A stretch of DNA of 15,089 nucleotides, taken from positions 1 to 15,089 of the forward strand of contig JBBRHF010000103.1 in NCBI GenBank assembly GCA_038223055.1, read 5' to 3'. Source of the DNA: JBBRHF01 sp038223055. GTDB lineage: Bacteria > Actinomycetota > Actinomycetes > JACCUZ01. The position numbers and the translations under genes are program-made. Each line of letters begins with the position of its first letter. The stretch's first letter is position 1. Shown here piece after piece: positions 6,853-13,493 of the stretch. Under the pieces are notes generated by a model. It did not search any database and was not told where the DNA came from. It worked only from the letters and a program-made list of their open reading frames with translations.

Positions 6853-7611
6853 TCAATCGACTGGTTTGAGCACGTAGCCCACGCCGCGCAGGGTGTGGAT
6901 CATCGGGGGATGGTTCGCCTCGATCTTCTTGCGCAGATAGGAGATATAGAGCTCTACGACGTTGGCCTGCCCGCCGAAGTCGTAGTTCCACACCCGGTCG
7001 AGGATCTGGGTTTTGCTCAGCACCCGCCGCGGGTTGCGCATGAGGAACCGCAGCAACTCGAACTCGGTGGCCGTCAGCGCGATCACCTCTGCACCACGCA
7101 TCACCTCGTGACTCTCCTCGTCGAGGCTGAGGTCGCCGACGGCCAGGCGGGCCTCATCGGTGCCCCCCACAAGGCTGGCCCGCCGGACCAGCCCGCGCAA
7201 CCGGGCCACGACCTCCTCGAGGCTGAACGGCTTGGTGATGTAGTCGTCGCCGCCCGCGGTGAGGCCGGCGATGCGGTCCTCGACGGCGTCCTTGGCGGTG
7301 AGAAACAGCACCGGCGTCTCGACCCGCTGCCCGCGCATCCGGCGTAACACCTCCAGGCCGTCGATGTCGGGCAGCATCATGTCCAGCACCACCGCGTCGG
7401 GCCGGAACTCACGGGCCAGCCGGACCGCGGTGATGCCGTTGGGCGCGGTCCGCACCTCCCAGCCTTCATAGCGCAGGGCCATCGCGAGCAGGTCCGCCAG
7501 TGACGGCTGGTCATCGACCACCAGCACACGGACCGGTGAGCCCTCCGGCTGCCGGAGGTCGCCCCGCGCGACTGCGGGGTCAGGTCGCTGCGGACGCTCG
7601 ATCATCGTCAT
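6853..7611 (-). CDS. OmpR/PhoB-family response regulator, kinase not in view
   Basis: A 252-residue two-component regulator. The receiver domain (about 27-143) has the acidic pair D33/D34, phospho-acceptor D77 in VVLDMMLPDIDG, T105 in FLTAKD and K127 in ITKPFS. The winged-helix DNA-binding domain (about 155-250) has LTATEFELLRFLM, RVLSKTQILDRVW and the terminal TLRGVGYVLKP. I chose the ATG at 7611; another in-frame ATG at 7605 is possible, and neither has a strong ribosome site. No histidine kinase follows: the next DNA downstream is the TnpB remnant. It is transcribed divergently from the second redox operon, and regulators of this type commonly control the divergent neighbour, so control of the heme/FMN/ApbE genes is a reasonable inference. 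The stop codon coincides with a possible mobile-element boundary. Confidence 0.92.
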   Translation of the reverse strand: MTMIERPQRPDPAVARGDLRQPEGSPVRVLVVDDQPSLADLLAMALRYEGWEVRTAPNGITAVRLAREFRPDAVVLDMMLPDIDGLEVLRRMRGQRVETPVLFLTAKDAVEDRIAGLTAGGDDYITKPFSLEEVVARLRGLVRRASLVGGTDEARLAVGDLSLDEESHEVMRGAEVIALTATEFELLRFLMRNPRRVLSKTQILDRVWNYDFGGQANVVELYISYLRKKIEANHPPMIHTLRGVGYVLKPVD

Positions 7612-7756
7612 GGCGGGAGTCTGGCGGCTGGATCTGTGAACAGTCCGGGTCCAACCTGTGTGTCTCCTGTGGCCCGTCGAGACCGCGACAGCAGGCACAG
7701 CGACAGCACAGGCCGGGCACCCGGCCGCGACAGCCCGTCCGGCGACGGTTGGCGAC

Positions 7757-8133
7757 ATGACCTCGACCAGACCCCTGCCGCAGCCCGCGCCGGCCCCGTG
7801 CTTCGCACCTCACTCCGACCTCGCGATCATGCTGGTCTTCGTGCTCGGACTCGCGCTCACCGCGGGCTCGCTCGCCGCGCCGCACCACGCTTCCGCGGAG
7901 CCGTCCCCGTTCGCGGGGGTGGCCGTGGTCGTGGTCGTGGTCCGTGCGCAACGGTGTTGCGGTTCGTGCTGCTGCGGGCCTGGGTGTTCCGGCCGGGCCG
8001 GGCCGACCCGATGCGGGGCGGAATCATGGCGGGCCCACAGCCAACCCCCAGGTTCGCCCCGGAAACTGGCACCGCCGAACGCCACCCCGGGCCGTCGTTC
8101 CCGGCGCCCGCTCTGACCAAGGACTCATTGTGA
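7757..8133 (+). pseudogene. Truncated, frameshifted GtrA-like membrane protein remnant
   Basis: Two adjacent plus frames together give the last two transmembrane helices of a GtrA-type protein. The first frame (from the ATG at 7757) encodes MLVFVLGLALTAGSLAAP and a run of Val; the next (-1) frame, from about 7948, continues with ATVLRFVLLRAWVFRPG and ends at a TGA at 8131-8133. In GtrA domains, including the GT2-GtrA fusion proteins of actinobacteria, these two segments are consecutive. The switch falls in or just after a GTGGTC repeat (about 7925-7942), as if one base were lost there. The first half of GtrA and any glycosyltransferase domain are missing. The stop overlaps the GTG start of the next gene, hinting at former translational coupling. 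A sequencing error could explain the frameshift but not the 5' truncation. Confidence 0.55.
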
Positions 8134-9551
8134 CCACCATGACGAACGCGCCGCGACCGGTCCGGTTCCCCCCGGCACCTTCGCAGCGATCCCGCGCGGC
8201 GAACCGGACGGCCACGCGGCGCGACATCATCGGCTCCGCCGTCGTCTTGAGCTTGGTCGCCGTCCTGGCCATGTGGGTCGAGCACCGCGGCCTGCAGGAC
8301 CTCGCCGGGGGCACCGGGCCGGCGCTCATCTCGCTGGGCCGGCTGACCGGGCTGGTGGCATCGAACTTGTTGCTGCTGCAGGTGTTGGGCATGGCCCGCA
8401 TCCCGGTCGTGGAGCAGGCCTACGGGCAGGACCGGCTGGCCCGCTGGCACCGCTGGGTGGGCTTCGGTTCCTTCAACCTGATGCTCGTGCACATCGTGCT
8501 GGTGACCATCGGCTACGCCGTCTCGTCCCGGACCGGTGTCCCGAGCCAGCTCTGGGACCTCGTCTGGAGCTATCCCGGCATGCTGCTCGCCACCGCCGGG
8601 ACAGGGCTGCTCGTCCTGGTCGTCGTCCTGAGCGTCAAGGCTGCTCGCCGCCGACTGCGCTACGAGTCCTGGCACCTCATCCACCTCTACGCCTACCTTG
8701 GTGTCGGCCTGGCCCTACCACACCAGCTGTGGACCGGCACCGACTTCGTGGCGTCCCCGGCGGCCCGGGCCTACTGGTGGTCGCTCTACGTCGCGACCCT
8801 GGCCGCCGTGCTGACCTGCCGCCTCGGCCTGCCGCTGTGGCGGTCGTGGCGGCACCGCCTCGAGGTCGCCGCCGTGACCCCCGAGGCACCCGGCGTGGTG
8901 TCGGTGCACCTGCGCGGGCGCGGGCTGCACAAGCTGCCGGTTCAGGCCGGTCAGTTCTTCGTCTGGCGCTTCCTCGACGGCCCGGGTTGGTCCCGCGGGC
9001 ACCCGTTCTCGCTGTCGGCCGCCCCCCACCCGACGATGATGCGCGTCACGGTCAAGGACCTGGGCGACGGCAGCCGCGACATCGCGGCGCTGCGGCCCGG
9101 CACCAGAGCGATCATCGAAGGGCCGTACGGCCGGCTGACCGGCGACGTACGCACCCGGCGCAAGGTGACCATGGTCGCGGCCGGTATCGGGGTCACCCCG
9201 ATGCGCGCGCTGCTCGAGGAGCTGGCCTACGCGCCGGGCGAGGCCGTGCTGATCGTCCGCGCCGCAGCCCCGCGCGACGTCGTCTTCCGCACCGAGCTCG
9301 ACGCCCTCGCCGCAGACCGCGGTGCCCGCATCGTCTATCTGCTGGGCCGGCGCGCCCACCGGCCGTCCTGGCTGCCGCAGCGACTCGCCCACCGAACGGA
9401 TGCCACGGCCCTGCGCCACATCGTCCCCGACATCGCCGAACACGACGTGTTCGTCTGCGGTCCGGACTCATGGATGGACTCCGTGCGTGACGCCGCGTTG
9501 GCGGCCGGCGTGCCGCCCGCCGCGATCCACCTCGAACGGTTCACCTGGTGA
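8130..9551 (+). CDS. Ferric-reductase-like flavohemoprotein (heme b, FAD, NAD(P)H)
   Basis: A 473-residue membrane oxidoreductase. The N-terminal half has about six hydrophobic segments with heme-ligand candidates H107 and H121 (13 residues between) and H185 and H198 (12 between). The C-terminal half is a ferredoxin-reductase-like module: an FAD-binding barrel with HPFSLS (291-296), GPYGRLTG (331-338), the nucleotide-binding AAGIGVTPMRALLEEL (350-365), and a C-terminal FVCGPDSWMDSV. It should take electrons from cytoplasmic NAD(P)H through FAD and two hemes to the outer face of the membrane. I chose GTG at 8130 because AAGGA (8119-8123) sits six bases upstream; an ATG at 8139 would be too far from it. 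The next gene, the FMN-binding acceptor, follows after 25 bp. Confidence 0.9.
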   Translation: MTTMTNAPRPVRFPPAPSQRSRAANRTATRRDIIGSAVVLSLVAVLAMWVEHRGLQDLAGGTGPALISLGRLTGLVASNLLLLQVLGMARIPVVEQAYGQDRLARWHRWVGFGSFNLMLVHIVLVTIGYAVSSRTGVPSQLWDLVWSYPGMLLATAGTGLLVLVVVLSVKAARRRLRYESWHLIHLYAYLGVGLALPHQLWTGTDFVASPAARAYWWSLYVATLAAVLTCRLGLPLWRSWRHRLEVAAVTPEAPGVVSVHLRGRGLHKLPVQAGQFFVWRFLDGPGWSRGHPFSLSAAPHPTMMRVTVKDLGDGSRDIAALRPGTRAIIEGPYGRLTGDVRTRRKVTMVAAGIGVTPMRALLEELAYAPGEAVLIVRAAAPRDVVFRTELDALAADRGARIVYLLGRRAHRPSWLPQRLAHRTDATALRHIVPDIAEHDVFVCGPDSWMDSVRDAALAAGVPPAAIHLERFTW

Positions 9552-9576
9552 ATCGTCGACGCGAAAGGAACCGCAC

Positions 9577-10104
9577 ATGCGCCGGATAGCCGTCGCGATC
9601 ACCTCGACGATCGCCGGGCTGATCATGCTGTTCAGCTACCACACCTCCACGATGGGCATCGGGGCGACGACTGCCGCCGGGACGTCGGGGGCGAACGGCG
9701 CCACGGCCTCGGGGGGCACGTCGGGCTCGGGCGGCACGTCGGGCTCGGGCGGCACGTCGGGCTCGTCGGGCTCCTCGGGGGGCCCGAGAAGCCCCTCGCC
9801 CGGGACCGGATCGAGGGGGGGCGCGCAGTCGGGTGCGTTCACCGGGACCTCGGTCGACACCCGGTGGGGGCCGGTCCAGGTCAGGATCACCGTCACGTCA
9901 GGCAAGATCGGCGACGCCGAGGCCGTCGTCTACCCGCAGGGCAACTTCCGTGACGCCCAGATCAACGGCTACGCCCTACCGATCCTGCACGACGAGGTCA
10001 TCGCGGCACAGAGCGCCGAGATCGACGTGGTGAGCGGGGCCACGGTCACCAGCAAGGGATACCTCACGTCGCTGCAGTCGGCGCTGGACAAGGCACACCT
10101 GTGA
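9577..10104 (+). CDS. Signal-anchored FMN-binding-domain protein with SGAT flavinylation site
   Basis: A 175-residue protein: an N-terminal hydrophobic signal or anchor (about 4-22), a Gly/Ser/Thr linker (about 29-86) built partly from a GTSGSG repeat, then an FMN_bind domain (about 88-175). The conserved motif is D150-x-x-S-G-A-T156, matching the consensus in which the Thr is esterified to FMN by ApbE; a second Thr follows at 158. The domain opening TRWGPVQVRITVTSGKI and the end TSLQSALDKA are typical. It should act outside the membrane as the covalent-flavin acceptor for the ferric-reductase-like protein. AAAGGAA (9564-9570) is the ribosome site six bases before the ATG. Its stop overlaps the GTG start of the second apbE, so acceptor and modifying enzyme are translationally coupled. 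Confidence 0.92.
   Translation: MRRIAVAITSTIAGLIMLFSYHTSTMGIGATTAAGTSGANGATASGGTSGSGGTSGSGGTSGSSGSSGGPRSPSPGTGSRGGAQSGAFTGTSVDTRWGPVQVRITVTSGKIGDAEAVVYPQGNFRDAQINGYALPILHDEVIAAQSAEIDVVSGATVTSKGYLTSLQSALDKAHL
9715..9768. repeat. 18-bp tandem repeat in the FMN-protein linker
   Basis: Two perfect copies and most of a third of an 18-bp unit starting GGCACGTCGGGCTCGGGC encode Gly-Thr-Ser-Gly-Ser-Gly. The unit is in frame, so copy-number slippage would only change the tether length between the membrane anchor and the flavin domain. Confidence 0.85.
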
Positions 10105-10955
10105 CCCAGGTCCGCCAGCGGCGGGCCTGGGTCGAGCAGATCATGGGCCTGCCGGTCAGCGTCCACATGCGCGGGCCGGGGGCTCGGCGCGCCGAGACGG
10201 ACGCCGCCGTGCAGGGCGTCTTCGCCGACCTGGGCGCCGTCGACCTGACGTTCAGCACCTACCGGCCGGACAGCGAGGTGAGCCGCCTCAACCAGGGCGA
10301 GGTGACTCTGGCGGCGACCTCCCCGGTGGTCCGCGAGGTGGCCGAACTGTGCGAGATTGCCCGCCAGCGCACCCGCGGGACGTTCGACGCGTGGCGGACC
10401 GGGCCGGGCGGCACCCGGTTCGACCCCACCGGGCTGGTCAAGGGGTGGGCGGTCGAGCGGGCGGCGCAGCGGCTGTTCACCGTGACCGGACACGACTTCT
10501 ACGTCAACGCGGGCGGCGACACCGTGTTGCATTGCGCCGGGCCGGGGTCAGCGCCGTGGCGCGTGGGCATCGAAGATCCCGACGACCTGCACGACGTACG
10601 GCACATCTTGGCGTTGCGCAGCGGGGCGGTCGCGACGTCGGGCAGCACCCATCGCGGCCAGCACATCGTCGACCCGGCCACCGGCGCCGCAGCCAACCCA
10701 GCCGTGCGCGCGGTCACGGTGGTCGGGCCGTCGCTGCTGTGGGCCGACGTCTATGCCACTGCGGCCGTCGTGCTCGGCGCCGACGCCCTGCCGTGGGTCG
10801 AGGGGCTCGAGGGCTACGAGGCTTTCGTCGTGGGTCCCGTCACCTCCGGCGCGACCAGCGGCTTCGCGGCCCTCACTACTCCGGTCGGCTCCTCGCCGGC
10901 CGGTGGTGGGCGATCGACTGATGATGGTCCTCGCCGGGCTTGTCGACCGGGCTGA
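10101..10955 (+). CDS. apbE: ApbE-family FAD:protein FMN transferase (copy 2)
   Basis: A 284-residue ApbE homologue, shorter than copy 1. Motifs: FSTYRPDSEVSRLN (51-64), FDPTGLVKGWAVERAA (107-122), NAGGDTVLHCAG (136-147), ATSGSTHRGQHIVDPATG (178-195) and ADVYATAAVVLG (215-226) with the metal-binding Asp216 and Thr220. It should attach FMN to Thr156 of the protein encoded immediately upstream. The GTG start at 10101 overlaps that gene's TGA (GTGA), and no separate ribosome site is needed. No signal peptide is visible; in many bacteria ApbE works outside, so either it acts before export or uses an unusual N-terminus. Its last 80 bp overlap the tail of the convergent cation exporter gene, and the final 25 or so residues are low-complexity and probably dispensable. 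Confidence 0.9.
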   Translation: MTQVRQRRAWVEQIMGLPVSVHMRGPGARRAETDAAVQGVFADLGAVDLTFSTYRPDSEVSRLNQGEVTLAATSPVVREVAELCEIARQRTRGTFDAWRTGPGGTRFDPTGLVKGWAVERAAQRLFTVTGHDFYVNAGGDTVLHCAGPGSAPWRVGIEDPDDLHDVRHILALRSGAVATSGSTHRGQHIVDPATGAAANPAVRAVTVVGPSLLWADVYATAAVVLGADALPWVEGLEGYEAFVVGPVTSGATSGFAALTTPVGSSPAGGGRSTDDGPRRACRPG

Positions 10956-12009
10956 CGTGCACGGTCGCGTCGGAAAGCCGGGGCACGTCGTGCAGCAGGC
11001 GATGGTAGGCCGCGGTCGCGATGACGTGAGCCTGTACGACGTCGAGACCGCCGTCGACCAGCAGCCCGGTCTCGGCGCGCATCCGATGGCCGATCCAGCG
11101 CAGTCGCAGCACCTCGACGCCCCGCACGCCGGGCACCGCCAGCAGTGAAGCCTCGGCCGCGTCAACGAGGGCCGGGTCGACGGCATCCATCAGGCGGCGG
11201 TAGATGTCGGTGGCCGCTCCCTTGAGCACGGCGAGGATCGCCACGGTGATCAGCAATCCCACGATCGGATCGGCGAGCGGGAACCCGGCCAGCACGCCCA
11301 ACACCCCAGCGACCACGGCCAGCGAGGTGAAGCCGTCGGTGCGGGCGTGCAGCCCGTCCGCGACGAGGGCCGCGGACCCGATCCGGCGTCCCACCCGGAT
11401 CCGGTAGACGGCGACGGTCTCGTTGCCCAGGAAGCCGACCACCCCCGCAACGAGCACCCAGCCAGCGTTGTCCAGGTCCACCGGGTCGGCCAGTCGCCGC
11501 AGCGACTCGTAGCCCGCTATCAGGCTGGACAGCGCGATCATCGTGACGATGAACACCCCGGCAAGGTCCTCGGCCCGGCCGTAGCCGTAGGTGTAGCGGC
11601 GGGTCGGTGCCCGCCGGCTGAGCACGAACGCGACCCAGAGCGGCAGCGCGGTGAGGGCGTCGGAAAAGTTGTGGATGGTGTCGGCGAGCAGGGCGACCGA
11701 ACCGCTGATCGCGACAACGACCAGTTGCAGGGCCGCGGTGACTCCCAGAGCGGCAAGGCTGATCTTGACCGCCCGAATGCCCTCGTTGCTGGACTCCAGG
11801 ACCGCATCGACCGAGTCGGCGGCGTCGTGACTGTGCGGGCGGAAGATCGAGGCGAGCCAACCCCGCAGGCCGCCGGGATGGTCGTGGTCGCCGTGCTCGT
11901 CGTGCTCGTGCTCGTGCTCGTCGTGCTCGTGCTCGTGCTCGTCGTGCTCGTGCTCGTGCTCGTCGTGCTCGTGCGCGTCGGCGTACTGGGCGTGGTCATC
12001 GGCGGCCAT
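10876..12009 (-). CDS. Cation diffusion facilitator (CDF) exporter with His-rich N-terminus
   Basis: A 377-residue CDF/ZitB-type transporter that would export Zn2+ or a related divalent metal in exchange for protons. About six transmembrane segments span 83-265. The metal-site pairs are H113/D117 in IHNFSDALT (TM2) and H221/D225 in LHARTDGFTS (TM5), the H/D arrangement usual for Zn2+ carriers. The cytoplasmic C-terminal domain (about 270-355) is present. The N-terminus (6-44) is a metal-binding tail of EHEHDEH heptads, encoded by a 21-bp tandem repeat. The ATG at 12009 is preceded by a GAAGG-like site. The final 20 or so residues (His/Arg-rich) fall inside the 3' end of the convergent apbE. 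No metal-responsive regulator is seen next to it. Confidence 0.92.
   Translation of the reverse strand: MAADDHAQYADAHEHDEHEHEHDEHEHEHDEHEHEHDEHGDHDHPGGLRGWLASIFRPHSHDAADSVDAVLESSNEGIRAVKISLAALGVTAALQLVVVAISGSVALLADTIHNFSDALTALPLWVAFVLSRRAPTRRYTYGYGRAEDLAGVFIVTMIALSSLIAGYESLRRLADPVDLDNAGWVLVAGVVGFLGNETVAVYRIRVGRRIGSAALVADGLHARTDGFTSLAVVAGVLGVLAGFPLADPIVGLLITVAILAVLKGAATDIYRRLMDAVDPALVDAAEASLLAVPGVRGVEVLRLRWIGHRMRAETGLLVDGGLDVVQAHVIATAAYHRLLHDVPRLSDATVHVSPVDKPGEDHHQSIAHHRPARSRPE
11893..11973. repeat. 21-bp tandem repeat coding for EHEHDEH
   Basis: About four copies (the outermost one partial) of a 21-bp unit made of GTGCTC-type triplets, read on the minus strand as the heptad Glu-His-Glu-His-Asp-Glu-His. 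It forms the His-rich tail of the CDF exporter. Because the unit is a multiple of three, slippage changes tail length without breaking the gene. Confidence 0.9.
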
Positions 12010-12119
12010 GTGCCTGACCTTCCCACAGCCGCGCGGCCAAGACGTGGCCACCGCTGCCGGACTGGCGCGGCACGATGGTCCGTCGTCTGGCATCCTCGGG
12101 CTCCGACCCGGATCGAGCC

Positions 12120-12126
12120 AGGAGGA
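12120..12126 (+). promoter_or_regulatory. Ribosome-binding site deciding a CTG start
   Basis: AGGAGGA lies here, with only four bases between it and the CTG at 12131. No ATG, GTG or TTG occurs at a usable distance in the glycosylase frame. The site therefore argues that translation begins at the CTG, directly before the catalytic proline codon. Confidence 0.75.
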
Positions 12127-12130
12127 CGTC

Positions 12131-12931
12131 CTGCCCGAAGGACACACCGTGCGCCGCCTCTCGCGCGACCTCGCGTCGTGGTTCGGCGGCGGGCAGCCGT
12201 TGGCGGTCTCCAGCCCGCAGGGCCGGTTCGCCGACGCCGCCGCGCTGCTGGACGGGCAGCCCCTCGGCCGCACTGACGCCTACTGCAAGCACCTGTTCCT
12301 GCGGTTCCCCGCCTCGCGGTGGGTGCACGTGCATCTCGGGCTCTACGGCACGTTCGTGGTCGGGATGACGCCGCCACCGGAGCCGCGCGGAGCGCTGCGG
12401 CTGCGCATCATCGGAGCGGAGCGCTACGCCGACCTGCGCGGCCCGACCGCCTGCGAGCTGATCACGCCCGCCGGAAAGAAGGCCATCCAGGCTCGGCTGG
12501 GAGCCGACCCGCTGCGCAAGGACGCCGACCCCGGGCAGAGCTGGGCCCGCCTGTCCCGGAGCCCGACTGTGATCGGCGCGCTGCTGATGGACCAGACGGT
12601 GGTTGCCGGCATCGGGAACGTCTTTCGGGCCGAGGTGCTCTTCCGTGCCCGCATGTCGCCCTTCCGCAGTGGCCGGGACGTGACCTCGGCCGAGTGGGAG
12701 GCGCTGTGGGTCGATCTGGTGAGCCTGCTACGCGCCGGCGTACGAGCCAATCGGATCGTGACCACCGCTCCTGAGCATCGGACCCGCCGGAGCGGCCGGG
12801 CGAGCCGCGAGGACAGCTTCTACGTCTATCGGCGGGACGGGCAGCCGTGCCGGGTGTGCGGCACGGAGGTGCGCACACAGGTGCTCGTCGGCCGAAACCT
12901 GTTCTGGTGCCCGTCGTGTCAGGCGGTCTGA
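12131..12931 (+). CDS. nei: Nei/Fpg-family DNA glycosylase/AP lyase, CTG start
   Basis: A 266-residue base-excision repair enzyme that removes oxidised bases and nicks abasic sites. It starts M-PEGHTVRRL: Pro2 is the Schiff-base nucleophile and Glu3 the proton donor, so the initiator must lie directly before Pro2, and that codon is CTG. Other landmarks: K53 in YCKHLF (usually GKHLF, here Cys replaces Gly), VHVHLGLYGTF (65-75), the helix-2-turn-helix with MDQTVVAGIGNVFRAEVLF (153-171), and a C-terminal zinc finger with C240, C243, C260 and C263 and R255. It strongly resembles mycobacterial Nei1. It is divergent from the CDF exporter (121-bp gap) and ends 13 bp from the convergent DUF427 gene. 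In-frame upstream codons exist but would bury the catalytic proline. Confidence 0.9.
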   Translation: MPEGHTVRRLSRDLASWFGGGQPLAVSSPQGRFADAAALLDGQPLGRTDAYCKHLFLRFPASRWVHVHLGLYGTFVVGMTPPPEPRGALRLRIIGAERYADLRGPTACELITPAGKKAIQARLGADPLRKDADPGQSWARLSRSPTVIGALLMDQTVVAGIGNVFRAEVLFRARMSPFRSGRDVTSAEWEALWVDLVSLLRAGVRANRIVTTAPEHRTRRSGRASREDSFYVYRRDGQPCRVCGTEVRTQVLVGRNLFWCPSCQAV

Positions 12932-12944
12932 CGGGTGAGTTGGA

Positions 12945-13493
12945 TCACCATTTCAGGGTGCCCGGCTCGCCCTTGAATGGGCCGACCACGCGAGACGTGA
13001 TCCACCCGCCGTAGAAGCCGCCGGCCTGGGCCGTGACCTGCTCCCCGTCGACCGTGCACCGGTCGAGGGCGCCGGGATAGACCGCGACGTGGTCGCGCAG
13101 CGCCTCGAAGCCGGGCTCCGGGTCGGGATAGAACCAGCCTGCGCGCGGCGCGCGGCGGTCGCCGCCCACGAGGTCGAGATAGCGCGCCATGCCCTTGAAC
13201 TCGCAGTACGACGAGCCGCCGGCAGGTTCGAGCGCGCCCGGCGCGAACGCGTCCCGCGGCAGGTAGTAGACCGGAGGGTGGCTGGTCTCGAGGACCCGCA
13301 GGGCGTGGGTCGTCTGCGCGAGGACCACACCGCCCAGTTCGACCACGACCCGCTCGCCGGTCCCCTGCACCCGGGGTGGACGCGGGTAGTCCCAGACCGA
13401 CTCCTGGCCCGGCCCGGGCTCGATCCGGATGCCCCCCGCGGAGCCCCGCGGGCCCTCGGAGCTCCGCGGACCTTGGGCGCCGGGCGCGGTCAC
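12945..13493 (-). CDS. DUF427-domain protein
   Basis: A 182-residue protein whose residues from about 36 to 176 match the DUF427 family: YPRPPRVQ (36-43), VLETSHPPVYYLPRDAF (67-83), SYCEFKGMARYLDL (95-108), AGWFYPDPEPGFEALRDHVA (118-137) and GGFYGGWIT (158-166). The family has a small beta-rich fold and no established activity. The N-terminal 30 residues are Gly/Pro/Ser-rich and probably disordered. I chose the GTG at 13493 because it overlaps the TGA of the DUF3618 gene (GTGA), implying coupled translation; longer in-frame extensions would run inside that gene. It converges on nei with only 13 bp between stops. Confidence 0.87.
   Translation of the reverse strand: MTAPGAQGPRSSEGPRGSAGGIRIEPGPGQESVWDYPRPPRVQGTGERVVVELGGVVLAQTTHALRVLETSHPPVYYLPRDAFAPGALEPAGGSSYCEFKGMARYLDLVGGDRRAPRAGWFYPDPEPGFEALRDHVAVYPGALDRCTVDGEQVTAQAGGFYGGWITSRVVGPFKGEPGTLKW

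Larger units (their letters stand above)
6638..6856 (+). pseudogene. C-terminal remnant of an IS200/IS605-family TnpB
   Basis: From 6638 the plus strand encodes a fragment containing QADFVCVACGHQANADTN (6656-6709) followed by AAIDIAVGHAVTGRG. This is the second half of the TnpB zinc finger (the C-x2-C-G-H pair), the conserved ADxNAA segment that carries the last RuvC acidic residue, and the usual GHAVT(A/G)RG tail. An in-frame TGA at 6635-6637 cuts off everything upstream: the first CxxC knuckle and the rest of the RuvC nuclease are absent, so it cannot be active. The frame has no stop of its own before it runs into the response-regulator gene on the other strand. Downstream hairpins (6792-6822, 6828-6845) resemble the structured right end of such elements. 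No tnpA is present. Confidence 0.75.

Noticed and set aside
11880..11980. Possible CRISPR-like array
   Set aside because: The repeats are contiguous in-frame 21-bp units with no spacers and code for the metal-binding tail.
12010..12273. N-terminal extension of the CDF exporter
   Set aside because: The added 88 residues are Arg/Pro/Ser-rich, run into the divergent nei gene and precede a good ATG followed by the typical His-rich tail.
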